64,000 nucleotides of DNA from VFJQ01 sp044226525 (GCA_044226525.1 JBGAGV010000005.1:248001-312000); one strand, 5' to 3'; positions 26,823 through 35,596 are shown, counted from the stretch's first letter. Made by a program: numbers and translations. Notes: generated by a model from the sequence alone, not told the origin.

Positions 26823-27620
26823 CTACTGCCACACCCCAGCCCAAAGTTTTGCGACTTGCGTCGCTTCGGGCTCACTAGCCGCGACCTCCATTGCTTCCGG
26901 GTATTTATCGACCAGTTGTAACACCAGCTGGGACATGCAAATCAACACCACCCTCATATGAAAGTCGATGTGGTCGATTTGCTCTTGGGCGGTACCGGCA
27001 CTGACTACCTGAGACGCACTCAGCCCGTCCGCGTGAACATAGCTAGAGAAGTAGCCATACAACTTCCTAAGCTTCGTTTCGTTGAAGCCAACTTGCTGTG
27101 CCACCTCGGTCCACTGTCGGATGCGCTTGCCTTTCATCGCCTCTGCTTGTTGTTTTGGCGTAAGTGCCGTAAACGTGGCCGTTGATGACAGGGCAGTCCG
27201 AACATCGACCAACTCTTGTTGTGCTTTGGCGATATCGTCAGCGAAGGCCGGGTCAGATGGAACGTAGTTCTCCCTGAGCACAATTCCGCTGAGTTTCCAT
27301 AGAGCATATTCAAAACGAAAAGCGTCATCGCTGACCGGCGCGACAAAGACTTCATGTAGGGTCAAATAGGTTTCGAACACAGATCGAGCAATCACAGCGG
27401 TGGAAGCGAAGTCAAAAAAGTTCGTTTCCTGGACAAGTGACTTAAGAGAAATGCGCGTACCCTTACGCAATTCCACAAGCGAGGCAGCATGAAAGAAGAT
27501 CTTCGCGATCAACGAGTGGATTTCAGCGCGCTGCGGATCTTTTTCCGTGTCCTTGACGGCGATCGACAGTCGATAAAGTAAATTCAGGACACGGGAGAAT
27601 TGAGCCTCATCAAGGACCAT
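26823..27620 (-). CDS. Helical protein, DUF5677-like
   Basis: 265 residues, all helical. The AVIARSVFETYLTLHEVF and YGYFSSYVHADGLS segments, with an Arg-Glu in one helix and a Tyr-His pair in another, resemble the DUF5677/abortive-infection-type four-helix family. Several such families are RNase or toxin-like, but the exact active residues cannot be verified. It lies divergently from the three-Cys partner gene, with a 136-bp shared upstream region. Confidence 0.5.
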   Translation of the reverse strand: MVLDEAQFSRVLNLLYRLSIAVKDTEKDPQRAEIHSLIAKIFFHAASLVELRKGTRISLKSLVQETNFFDFASTAVIARSVFETYLTLHEVFVAPVSDDAFRFEYALWKLSGIVLRENYVPSDPAFADDIAKAQQELVDVRTALSSTATFTALTPKQQAEAMKGKRIRQWTEVAQQVGFNETKLRKLYGYFSSYVHADGLSASQVVSAGTAQEQIDHIDFHMRVVLICMSQLVLQLVDKYPEAMEVAASEPEATQVAKLWAGVWQ

Positions 27621-27756
27621 TTCGTCTCCCTACCCCCCAAACGTCAAAGAACGGGCACCTGCGGCTTGAGTCGGCGATTGGCAGCATCTGGGCGCACATT
27701 CTATAGTATCTTGACAGAAGCCGCGAAATATACACTTGCATCCAGAAACCTCATTT

Positions 27757-28851
27757 ATGAAACCTTCAACGGACGCCCAGTATTGGCGTGAATATGACGG
27801 CCTTCAGAACGCCAAGCATGAGTTGCTTCGGAAATACCTGGGTGGATGGCTTCCTATTCTTACTTCTTGGAGCGGGAGGGTTACTTATGTCGATTGCCAT
27901 GCCGGCCGCGGTCGGCATGCGGACGGTCACGCGGGCTCTCCGGTGTTGGCTCTCAAACTCCTTTTGGAACACACTGCCCGTGAGCGCATTCTCGCGAAAG
28001 CTCAGGTCAACTACCTCTTCTTTGAAGCTGACAAATCGAATTGTGCCGCCCTAAGAGAAGAGATCAGGGCCTTGGGCGCGCTCCCGCCCTCGATTCGCAT
28101 TTCCATTCATGAGCAAGACTATGAAACGGAGTTGCGTGGCCTATTGACGGGACTACGGCAACGTGGGCAACGTTTGGCACCGACTTTCGCGTTCGTTGAT
28201 CCCTTCGGTTTCTTAATTCCCATGAGCTTGTTGAACGATTTGCTGGCGTATGACCGTTGTGAACTCATGATCAATTTCATGTATCGATACATCCTGCTTG
28301 CAATGCCGCACGCCAATCAAGCCGCCAACCTGGATCTGGTGTTTGGCAGTTCTGGGTGGCGGCAATTCGCTTCCATAGAAGATCCGCAAGAGCGCAGTCG
28401 GGCTGTTATCGATTTCTATACCAGCCAATTGAATGCTCGATACGTCACATCAATGTTGATGCATTCAGACAATGGCGCACTCAAGTATGTGCTTTTTCAC
28501 GCCTGTAACGACAGAAAAGGTAGAAACCTCATGAAAAGCGCCCTCTGGTCAATCACTCCAGACGGCAGCTTCTCTGCTCATGAAAGACGGAATCCCAGCC
28601 AACCCGTATTGATCCAACCAGATGCCGACTTGCGCCCGCTTCAACATCGACTATTGTCTGCATTTGGTGGCAAAACAGTCCGTTTGAAATCGATCTATAC
28701 CTGGCTTGTTGATGAGCTCTTCCTAGAAAAGCACCTTCATTACGTGCTCAACGCTTGGCGAAAGGCGGGCAAGATCACGGTCAGCGGGTTTGAGGGCACA
28801 TTTTCCTTCAAGAAGAATCCGCTCATCGCCTTTCCAACATCTGTGGAATAA
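27757..28851 (+). CDS. tcmP: Three-Cys-motif partner protein TcmP
   Basis: 364 residues from the ATG at 27757; an upstream in-frame TTG is less likely. Family features are an N-terminal WREYDGLQNAKHELLRKYL, then YVDCHAGRGRHADGHAGSP, a helical middle with FVDPFGF, and a basic C-terminal domain. TcmP proteins are encoded next to three-Cys-motif proteins of the DUF5131 family, and that gene follows 97 bp downstream. The VDCHAG and FVDPFG motifs are reminiscent of Rossmann-fold methyltransferase-like proteins. The biochemical activity of the pair has not been established to my knowledge. Its position among defence genes suggests a conflict role. Confidence 0.85.
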   Translation: MKPSTDAQYWREYDGLQNAKHELLRKYLGGWLPILTSWSGRVTYVDCHAGRGRHADGHAGSPVLALKLLLEHTARERILAKAQVNYLFFEADKSNCAALREEIRALGALPPSIRISIHEQDYETELRGLLTGLRQRGQRLAPTFAFVDPFGFLIPMSLLNDLLAYDRCELMINFMYRYILLAMPHANQAANLDLVFGSSGWRQFASIEDPQERSRAVIDFYTSQLNARYVTSMLMHSDNGALKYVLFHACNDRKGRNLMKSALWSITPDGSFSAHERRNPSQPVLIQPDADLRPLQHRLLSAFGGKTVRLKSIYTWLVDELFLEKHLHYVLNAWRKAGKITVSGFEGTFSFKKNPLIAFPTSVE

Positions 28852-28948
28852 CCGGTATTCACGCAGATCGAGTTGATCTACGATACGCTAGAACAACTGC
28901 ACATGCGAGTTCGATAACGACAACCATTGTCAAATTGATCAACATCCT

Positions 28949-29659
28949 ATGAGTCGAAATAGCCCGATTGAGTGGACGCAAGCCACATGGAATCCTTGGC
29001 ATGGCTGTGTCAAGGTTTCTTCTGGGTGCAAGAACTGCTACATGTATCGGGACAAGGCTCGGTATGGGCAGAATCCTCGCCTAGTTCGTCGAAGCAAGAC
29101 CACTTTTGAGGATCCGCTCAGGTGGTCGGAACCACGTCTGATCTTCACCTGCTCCTGGTCAGACTGGTTCATTGCCGACGCAGACGCCTGGCGGCAAGAC
29201 GCTTGGGATGTCGTCCGCCGCAGTCCTCAGCACACATTCCAAATCCTTACCAAGCGACCTGAGCGCATCCTATCGAATCTCCCGTCGGATTGGGGACAAG
29301 GCTATCCTAACGTGTGGCTTGGGGTGAGTATAGAGAATCAACAAGTAGCTTATCGGAAAGATATTCTCTGCGTAGTGCCTGCTCGCGTTCGTTTTATCAG
29401 CGCCGAACCCCTGTTGGGACCCTTGAGTCTTCAACCGCTTCTTGGCATTCAGTGGGTCATTACGGGTGGCGAAAGCGGTCCCAACGCTCGCACTATGGAT
29501 TTGAATTGGAGCCGATCAATTCGCGATCAGTGCGTCGAAGAACAAGTCGCCTTTTTTCATAAGCAGCACGGCGGTCGGACGCGTCGCGAAGGCTCTTGGG
29601 GTGGCCGACTTCTTGATGGACAAACGTGGGACGGAATGCCCTTTGCGTCGCAGGGGTAA
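28949..29659 (+). CDS. Three-Cys-motif DUF5131 (phage Gp37/Gp68-like) protein
   Basis: 236 residues beginning MSRNSPIEWTQATWNPWHGC with the three-Cys motif C20, C27, C30 (GCVKVSSGCKNCY), suggestive of an Fe-S or metal centre as in radical-SAM-like enzymes. Later motifs FTCSWSDWFI, ILTKRPERI, WLGVSIENQ, FISAEPLLGPL and WVITGGESGPNAR are typical of the DUF5131 family. It is the natural partner of the upstream TcmP gene. It stands at the end of the AT-richer block and faces a GC-rich metalloprotease gene. Confidence 0.9.
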   Translation: MSRNSPIEWTQATWNPWHGCVKVSSGCKNCYMYRDKARYGQNPRLVRRSKTTFEDPLRWSEPRLIFTCSWSDWFIADADAWRQDAWDVVRRSPQHTFQILTKRPERILSNLPSDWGQGYPNVWLGVSIENQQVAYRKDILCVVPARVRFISAEPLLGPLSLQPLLGIQWVITGGESGPNARTMDLNWSRSIRDQCVEEQVAFFHKQHGGRTRREGSWGGRLLDGQTWDGMPFASQG

Positions 29660-29722
29660 AGCCCTCTCATGGGTACACGACATACATAGCACGGTATTTT
29701 TCGGCGATGATTTGCGGGTGGG

Positions 29723-30406
29723 TTAATAGGTCCACTCTTCATGCCGTACGGGATACCGGTTCAGCTCCTCACGTTGCTGCCGCCACCCCGGCAAATGCCG
29801 ATCCATCAACTCGACGAAGCGCGCATTGTGAGTGGGCTCAATCAAGTGCATGAGCTCATGCACCAGGATGTACTCCAGGCATTGCGGCGGTTCCTTGGCT
29901 AGGTCGGTATTCAGCCGGATCGAGGCCGTCCGTGGATTGCAGCTACCCCACCGCGTCCGCATGTGTTGAATGAACAGTGCCTTGTGCCGCACCCCAATGC
30001 GGTTTTCGAGCTGAGCGGCCATCGGAGCGGCGACAGCCCGCAGTTGCTCTCGATGCCAAGCCTCGAGGATCTCGGCCCGGCGTTCCGGGCGGGTCCCCGG
30101 GCGCACCCCGAGGATCAGGCGATTGGCGCGCCATTCCACGGTCGATGGTGCCTCACGCTCGATGACTTTGAGCAAGCATCGTCGTCCCCACACATAGTGC
30201 GTCTCACGATCCAGATACTCGCGCGGCGTCTCCCGTTCCTGGCTCTGCAGCTTGCCCTGCTGACGCCGGATCCAGGTCAACTTACCGATCGCAAAAGCCC
30301 GGATCGCTGCGTCGCTTAGGTGCAACGGAGCGGCGATACGCACCCGACCGGTCGGAGGGTGCACGCTCAGGTGCACGTTCTTGATGTCCTTGCGGATGAC
30401 GTCCAC
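29723..30406 (-). CDS. YgjP-like (DUF45/M48-type) zinc metallopeptidase
   Basis: 227 residues with a GTG start at 30406. HELMH in YILVHELMHLIEPTHNARF gives the zinc-binding HExxH-like helix, preceded by RTRWGSCNPRTASIRLN, the conserved DUF45/YgjP block. This family is often encoded beside type I restriction-modification genes and other mobile islands, but none is present here. The gene is GC-rich, ends 63 bp from the DUF5131 gene (convergent), and starts 20 bp from element C, so its promoter may lie inside that element. Confidence 0.85.
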   Translation of the reverse strand: MDVIRKDIKNVHLSVHPPTGRVRIAAPLHLSDAAIRAFAIGKLTWIRRQQGKLQSQERETPREYLDRETHYVWGRRCLLKVIEREAPSTVEWRANRLILGVRPGTRPERRAEILEAWHREQLRAVAAPMAAQLENRIGVRHKALFIQHMRTRWGSCNPRTASIRLNTDLAKEPPQCLEYILVHELMHLIEPTHNARFVELMDRHLPGWRQQREELNRYPVRHEEWTY

Positions 30407-30426
30407 AGCGACGCCCCCACCTTCAG

Positions 30427-30636
30427 GAGTCGATTTATGAAACGTGCGATATTGTTTAACAGCGATGGCGGGATCGCCCTTCGCAGAGGGAAATGAAGGC
30501 GATTCTGCAGCGAAGCACGGAGCTTGGTTTCAATTGAGCGCTTGGTCGTGACCGCCCAAAAAGTCCTGCGTTTTCCTCTGCGAAGTGGTGGTGAAGGTCG
30601 CTGTTAAACAAAATCGCGCGTTTCGTAAATGAACCC
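30427..30636 (-). repeat. Palindromic element copy C, inverted relative to A and B
   Basis: About 210 bp. Its reverse complement matches element B over the whole length, roughly 85 percent by eye, including identical ATTTTGTTTAACAGCG and CCAAGCGCTCAATTGAAACC blocks and the CGCTGTTAAAC arm. Its right edge cuts into a lectin gene remnant. No coding potential is convincing. Confidence 0.8.
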
Positions 30637-30642
30637 TTGTTA

Positions 30643-30765
30643 ATGGACAGCAGTTTCGATATCGCCTGCATTGATGGAGAATACATCATCGGGATTTGGG
30701 GGCGCTCCGGAACGCGCATTGACCGCTTGAACATTATTTGCGCAAGGTCAAATGCCTGGAGGTGA
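30643..30765 (+). pseudogene. Jacalin-like lectin remnant (C-terminal fragment)
   Basis: The frame from 30643 reads 40 codons and contains GEYIIGIWGRSGTRIDRLNI, which strongly resembles the last strand of a jacalin-like beta-prism lectin (GxxGRxGxxID). The N-terminal part of the domain is absent and would lie where element C now sits. It is therefore probably a gene truncated by the element or by a rearrangement next to it. Confidence 0.5.
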
Positions 30766-31145
30766 TTGAGGCGGTATTGGCACTATTGGGTATATGACAA
30801 AGATTTGACCTTTCTGCGAACTCAGTGTCTGGTTACGCGTAAGGACTCCGCTCTTTTCGGGTGAATATGCCATATGTCAGCTGGCGAATATGCTTGCTGC
30901 GCATAAACCCGGGGTCGATTCGCGATTCGTGCAAGAATGTTTGACAGTGCTGAGATCCCAAGCTACGACAATGGCAAGCTGTGAAGGCTATCCCAATTAC
31001 GAATTCGCAAGGCCACGCCCTCAACCTAAGTTGTTCGCGTCGCGCGAACGGTATGCGCGCTCACCTGCGCTATCGGTTCGGGCCGAAAGCACTGGCAGCA
31101 ACTATCATTGAAGCCCTTGTCGCCAGCTTCAGTCTATTGGGGATT
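30766..31145. other. Non-coding stretch with solo element end
   Basis: No convincing gene. It contains half-element D (30911-30950) and otherwise only short shadow frames up to the end of the DnaB-like gene at 31146. Confidence 0.4.
30911..30950 (+). repeat. Half-element D (solo terminal arm)
   Basis: GGGGTCGATTCGCGATTCGT and the 20 bases after it match the complement of element A's right arm at about 32 of 40 positions. No second arm is visible on either side within a few hundred bases, so it is a remnant or an attachment half-site. Confidence 0.5.
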
Positions 31146-32252
31146 CTAACGACCGGCACTGGTTCTCAGAATCGGCATCTGAACCATTCGCTCGAGTTGA
31201 TAACTCTCGTTGGGCGGCACTAAGTATCCGCGGGGCGTGATCCAGAACTGCGCGCCATAGAGATCATGAAAGAACTCGATATCGCTCTGACCATGGCGGG
31301 ACTTCTCAATCGCAATCCGGACTCGCCGCGAACCTCCTCGCTCTTCGACATCGTCCTTATTGATGATGAGCGCGGTATCCGGTTCGTATTGAACCGTCGC
31401 GGGCCCCCACAGATTCTCAAGATGCACCCTGCCCTGCCGGATGCCAGCTTCGTCCGCAGCCGCGACCGCGACGACCACGATCTCATGGCTCATCGCCAGT
31501 GCCTTGAGGCCTCGCACGACCAGGTCAATCTGTTGCTCCGTGGACAGGCCGTGCCGAGTCAACGCCGGACTCAGCGGCACACGCTGAGCGTAGTCCACCA
31601 CCAGGAGGATTCGAGTGAATCCGTAGTGACGCGCCACGGCTATGTACTGGCCCAGGTGATCCAACGTGGTGTGCAGGCTGTCGGCCGTGATCAACCAGAA
31701 ACGATCCAGGCTGGGTTGCAGCCGCCACCAGGCGCGTTCGGCCGCCGGAAGGTGACGAAACAGACGCTCCAGATCCAGGCCCGGCCTTCCAAGGCCCACC
31801 TGCGCGTGTTGGCGCACCAGGACGGCTTCGACTTCAGCGCGGGACAATGCGATGTTTGCATCGACGGCAACGCCGGCGATGCTGGCATCGCCATCTGCGC
31901 GTGAGGCCATGCACAACAATCGGTACAACAGCGTCGACAAACCATGCTCGTAGCAGACATAGATCGTCAACAGGTCGGACTCCAACTCCACCGCTTGCAA
32001 CCCAGCCTGCAATGCCAAAGTGGTCTTGCCAGCATTGGGACGCCCCCCAATTAGCACGAAGTCCTCCGGGCGAGGTCCTCCACCGAGCGCCGCGTCGAGT
32101 TCAGGGAAGCCGAGTCGGATCGGCGCCTGACTCACAAACCGACCGGCCCGAAGACGCGCGTCGAAGTCGGCGAACGCCTCACGCAGGGACCAGGGCGCGA
32201 ACGCGGCCGTGCGCGGGATCTGTAGTTTATCGAGCCGAGGCAGTTCCGGCAT
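31146..32252 (-). CDS. DnaB-like RecA-fold ATPase without N-terminal domain
   Basis: 368 residues from the ATG at 32252 (GGAG about 11 nt upstream; a longer frame to 32315 lacks such a site). Residues 45-80 read RLGFPELDAALGGGPRPEDF then Walker A GGRPNAGKTT, as in DnaB/RadA-type ATPases. ILLVVDYAQRVPLSP supplies Walker B, and LWGPATVQYEPDTALIINKD and the KSRHGQSDIEFFHDL stretch resemble the DnaB C-terminal end. The replicative N-terminal collar domain is missing. It probably serves replication or partition of the mobile element along with the primase at 37.7-38.8 kb. It is divergent from the histidine kinase gene. Confidence 0.75.
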   Translation of the reverse strand: MPELPRLDKLQIPRTAAFAPWSLREAFADFDARLRAGRFVSQAPIRLGFPELDAALGGGPRPEDFVLIGGRPNAGKTTLALQAGLQAVELESDLLTIYVCYEHGLSTLLYRLLCMASRADGDASIAGVAVDANIALSRAEVEAVLVRQHAQVGLGRPGLDLERLFRHLPAAERAWWRLQPSLDRFWLITADSLHTTLDHLGQYIAVARHYGFTRILLVVDYAQRVPLSPALTRHGLSTEQQIDLVVRGLKALAMSHEIVVVAVAAADEAGIRQGRVHLENLWGPATVQYEPDTALIINKDDVEERGGSRRVRIAIEKSRHGQSDIEFFHDLYGAQFWITPRGYLVPPNESYQLERMVQMPILRTSAGR

Positions 32253-32335
32253 GGATCGACGATCTCCTGTCGATCTCACCCTACTGCCTGCGGCGCGGCG
32301 CGGGGTCAACATCAAGGCCTCGACCGAGGGTCGCC

Positions 32336-32364
32336 TTGACGCTCAGTGCCCCCTGCTCTACGAT
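32336..32364 (+). promoter_or_regulatory. Sigma-70-like promoter of the sensor kinase operon
   Basis: TTGACG at 32336-32341, a 17-bp spacer and TACGAT at 32359-32364. The ATG of the kinase lies 11 nt downstream, so the transcript would be almost leaderless. Confidence 0.45.
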
Positions 32365-32374
32365 CCTGCCAGCC

Positions 32375-33640
32375 ATGTCCCTTCCATCGGGTCTCGATCT
32401 CCTCAGCGGGCTATGGATCCTCGGCGGCCTGATCGTCCTGGCTGCCCTGGCCGCCACCGTCTGGCTGGCGCTGGGCGCACGCCGCACGGAAGCGCGCCTG
32501 CGCACGATGCGTGAACGCCTGGCCGCCGTGTCGGGTAGCCGACTGAATCGCGAAGTCACGCTGGCGCAGATGTTCATGGCGATGGCCGAGGTCGCGGGTG
32601 CTCAACGGAGCGCCCTCTACTTACCCAACGCGCAGGAGCAGCTGGTCCTGATCGAGGCCGCTGGTGTTCGAGACTTGGCCGGCCTGATGCGCCTCTCCCC
32701 CGCCGATGGCTGGTTGGCGCGCCTGAACCGGGTCGAGATCGTCCTGGCAACCGCACCCACTCAGTCTCCCTGGGCAAGTCTGGCCGAAGGCGGCTTTCGC
32801 CACCTGATCGGGTTCCGCCTCGGTGCCACCGCGGCCGATGGACTGATGGTCTTCGCCTGGCGATCACGCCTGGAAGCCGAGTTCAACCTCCCTGCCCTGC
32901 AGGAGGCAGCCCGCGACAGCCGGCGCGTCATGCACGAGTTCGCCGAGATCCAGCGGCAAGCGCGCGCGGTTCAACGCGAGATCGCCCAACGTCAGACACG
33001 GGAAGCGACTCTGCGCACCGGCGCGCACGACATCGGTAACCGCATCCAGGCGATCGTGGCGCAGCTCAACCGGGCGCAGACCGACGCGACCCACCCGGGC
33101 GGCACCGAACGCGCGATGGAGCAGATCGAGTTGTTGGGCCGCATGGTCGAGGATATGCTCGACCCCGAGCGACCGGTCGAGTGGGAGACGGTGTCCGTGG
33201 CCGAACTCCTCGCGACGGTCTCGGGGTGGAGCGTGGAACTCACCTGCCCGGGGGTCGTGCTCGAGGTCGCCGATCACGTCCCCGGCGCTCAGGTGCGCGT
33301 GGATCGACTGGAGATCCTGCGAGTCTTCGACAACCTCATCCGCAACGCTATTCGCCACAACCCCGACCCCACGGCGCTAACCGTCCGAACCAGCGCGCGG
33401 CCCTCGTCGCTGGGTGGCATCGAGTTCGAGGTAGCCGACAACGGCTGCGGCATCCCGTTGGACGCCCAGGAGCAGTTGTTTGAGATCGGCTTTCGGGTCG
33501 ACGCCGGCGGACAGGTGCGCGGCCACGGCATCGGCCTGTATTCCGTTCGGCGCATTCTGGAGCGGCACGGCACGACTATCCAGGTCGAGAGTCGCCCTGG
33601 TCAGGGGGCGCGCTTCTGGTTCCTGCTTCCCACGGCATAG
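32375..33640 (+). CDS. Membrane-anchored sensor histidine kinase
   Basis: 421 residues from the ATG at 32375; the frame is open much further upstream but that part overlaps the divergent gene. One transmembrane helix at about 10-33, a coiled linker, a GAF-like region (about 65-180), a dimerisation helix with LRTGAHDIGNRIQAI (phospho-acceptor His about residue 219), then the HATPase fold with N box NLIRNAIRHN, G1 DNGCGIP and G2 GHGIGLYSV. All key boxes are present, so it is probably active. The lack of an outer sensor domain suggests a cytoplasmic or membrane-borne signal. It precedes two response regulators in the same direction. Confidence 0.85.
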   Translation: MSLPSGLDLLSGLWILGGLIVLAALAATVWLALGARRTEARLRTMRERLAAVSGSRLNREVTLAQMFMAMAEVAGAQRSALYLPNAQEQLVLIEAAGVRDLAGLMRLSPADGWLARLNRVEIVLATAPTQSPWASLAEGGFRHLIGFRLGATAADGLMVFAWRSRLEAEFNLPALQEAARDSRRVMHEFAEIQRQARAVQREIAQRQTREATLRTGAHDIGNRIQAIVAQLNRAQTDATHPGGTERAMEQIELLGRMVEDMLDPERPVEWETVSVAELLATVSGWSVELTCPGVVLEVADHVPGAQVRVDRLEILRVFDNLIRNAIRHNPDPTALTVRTSARPSSLGGIEFEVADNGCGIPLDAQEQLFEIGFRVDAGGQVRGHGIGLYSVRRILERHGTTIQVESRPGQGARFWFLLPTA

Positions 33641-33756
33641 TAGCGCGTCACTGCTGTCGGTTGCGCCCATGCCGACAACCTCGTGGCAGCGTCGCGAACG
33701 TCGGCCCCTGAACGCCTGTAGACTCGCTGTCGACCTTTCACACATCGGCTCGCGCG

Positions 33757-34914
33757 ATGCTGAAGGCGATGGAGTCGCTCACCGTCGACGAAGTCCTGGC
33801 GTATGTCCGCTGCCCACAAGAGTGGTTCTGGTCGGAGCGCGCTCAGCTGTCACGGCCACAAACCTTAGGTGAACTCCGCGCGCTCGCGCTGCGCGAGGCG
33901 CTCGGCCTGTACTATGCCGGCGACGCCCAAACCCTGGCCGAGGCCTTCGCTCACGTTTGGGGTGAATGGGCGCGCGCCTGGAAGAGCCCGGATCTGCTCC
34001 GCGATCTGGCCCGTTACGCCGAAGTGCGCACCGCGATCCAGCAGGCCATGACGCAGGAGCGCGGTCGGGGCCGTGGCTTCGCGCAGCGACTCTCGGCCTC
34101 AGGGCTCGGCAGCCTGCCGCGCGACCTCGACGCATTCGCGCAGACCCACCGCCTCTGGGACGCCGGGTTCGGCCAACCTGGCAGCCGGCTCGGCGACGTC
34201 TTCGCGGATTGTTTTGTCGCCGTCGATCAGGTTGCTCGATTCGATGTGCCCCTGCCGACGCCGGATCAACTCATGGGTATCGCCCTGCCCTACACCACCG
34301 ACCTCGGCGTGAACGGCGTGGCGGATCTGGTCTGGCAGGAGGAGGGTTTCGAGGGCGCGACGCTCGAGGTGCACGACCTGTGCGGCCCAGACTACGTGCG
34401 CGTGCGTGAAGCCAAGATCGATCTGCGCGTAGTTGCCGCGCGTCTGGCGCGTCCTCTCGACAACTCCGCACCTTGGGCGCAGGCCCAGCGCGTGATCTAC
34501 CGCAACTGGGTGCGCGGCGACAGCTACGCCTTTTCCGAAGTAAACTACGGCAGCGCGCAGGCGCTGCTGTCCGCTGTGAGGCGCGGCCTGCAGGCACAGG
34601 CCTTCGTGCCCCGGGCACTGGCGCGACCGCGCGACTGTCTGGATTGCGTCTACAAATCCGTGTGCATTGACGAGGGGGGCTGGGAAAGCCAGCACCTCGT
34701 GGACGGCGGCCTCCTCAGTCGGGCCGAGGAACTCCGCCAGGTCAGGGCGACCTTTCGTCGCGTGGCGCAAACCGCGCCGGCGATCGCCCACCATACGTTG
34801 AAAGAGTTGGACGGCGTGCTCGAGCGTCTCGCGCTCGGCGGCGCCGATCCAGCCTGGATCGCGGCAATTCGTGATGAAGCGCAAAACGGCCACGACCTCA
34901 CCCAAGCCCGTTGA
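33757..34914 (+). CDS. RecB/Cas4-like PD-(D/E)XK protein with four-Cys (Fe-S) signature, catalytic Lys apparently lost
   Basis: 385 residues. N-terminal YVRCPQEWFW (Cys19) and C-terminal CLDCVYKSVC (three Cys near residues 293-303) fit the Fe-S-stapled RecB/AddB/Cas4 nuclease fold. NGVADLVWQEEGFEGATLEV places the Asp and Glu, but the canonical Lys after E-x is His (LEVHDL). The QxxxY motif (WAQAQRVIY) is present. Binding of DNA ends is likely, while cleavage activity is doubtful. It lies between the two kinases and its 3' end overlaps the second kinase gene by about 40 bp, so it belongs to the same operon. Confidence 0.65.
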   Translation: MLKAMESLTVDEVLAYVRCPQEWFWSERAQLSRPQTLGELRALALREALGLYYAGDAQTLAEAFAHVWGEWARAWKSPDLLRDLARYAEVRTAIQQAMTQERGRGRGFAQRLSASGLGSLPRDLDAFAQTHRLWDAGFGQPGSRLGDVFADCFVAVDQVARFDVPLPTPDQLMGIALPYTTDLGVNGVADLVWQEEGFEGATLEVHDLCGPDYVRVREAKIDLRVVAARLARPLDNSAPWAQAQRVIYRNWVRGDSYAFSEVNYGSAQALLSAVRRGLQAQAFVPRALARPRDCLDCVYKSVCIDEGGWESQHLVDGGLLSRAEELRQVRATFRRVAQTAPAIAHHTLKELDGVLERLALGGADPAWIAAIRDEAQNGHDLTQAR

Positions 34915-35593
34915 CCTGACGCAGCCGTCCACGTCGCCAGGTGGCATCGGCCTGCAGGGCCTGCTCCATGAACTGCGCACCCCCGTGCAGGCCGTGATCG
35001 GACATGCCGGCCTGTTTGACTACGCGCAAGGACCGGAAGCCGCCCGTGAGCGGATCGCGCGTATCCATCAGGGCGGAGTCTGGCTGCGGCTCATCGTCGA
35101 GGACCTCGCGCTGCGCGAAGGACTCGCAACCGGCGCAATCCTGGTGCGTCCCAGCTGGGTGCCCCTGGCGCCGATCGTGGATGAGGTCTTAGACGAGCTC
35201 GCCGATCCCTTTCCGAAACGGGTCCGCGCGCATGTGCGGCCCGCCATGGTCTGGGCCGACCCGCGTTACCTGACGACGGTCCTGGCGTTTCTCCTGCACA
35301 ACGCCCTGCGCCTGTCCGCGGAAGAGCCCAAGAACGCGATCACGGTGCGCGGCGCGCTGGAGTCGAAGGGCTGCTATGCGCTCAGCGTCACTCAGCCCGG
35401 ACCGCTCGTCGCCCAGGCTCACGCTGAGGCGCTCTTCGCCGGGCCGGACGCCTTTCCAGTCGGGCGACGCCTGCCGAAGCAGGGGCTCGGCCTGGGGCTG
35501 CAACCGTCCCGCGAGATCTTGCGGCGCTGCGACGGCGACCTGGTCTATCGCACCCGCCCCACCCGGTTCGTGTTGACTTTGAGGGAACGCTGA
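34874..35593 (+). CDS. Histidine-kinase-like protein with degenerate ATPase domain
   Basis: 239 residues from the ATG at 34874 (a GTG sits directly before it). A clear H box, LLHELRTPVQAVIGHA (about residues 30-45), is followed by a HATPase-like fold that keeps the Asn of the N box (FLLHNALRL) and a Gly-rich G2-like stretch (QGLGLGLQPSREIL). The DxGxG G1 box, however, is replaced by a TQPGP stretch. There is no membrane segment. It may be a phosphotransfer or pseudokinase partner for the adjacent regulator. It ends 3 bp before the single-domain regulator gene. Confidence 0.7.
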   Translation: MKRKTATTSPKPVDLTQPSTSPGGIGLQGLLHELRTPVQAVIGHAGLFDYAQGPEAARERIARIHQGGVWLRLIVEDLALREGLATGAILVRPSWVPLAPIVDEVLDELADPFPKRVRAHVRPAMVWADPRYLTTVLAFLLHNALRLSAEEPKNAITVRGALESKGCYALSVTQPGPLVAQAHAEALFAGPDAFPVGRRLPKQGLGLGLQPSREILRRCDGDLVYRTRPTRFVLTLRER

Positions 35594-35596
35594 TCC

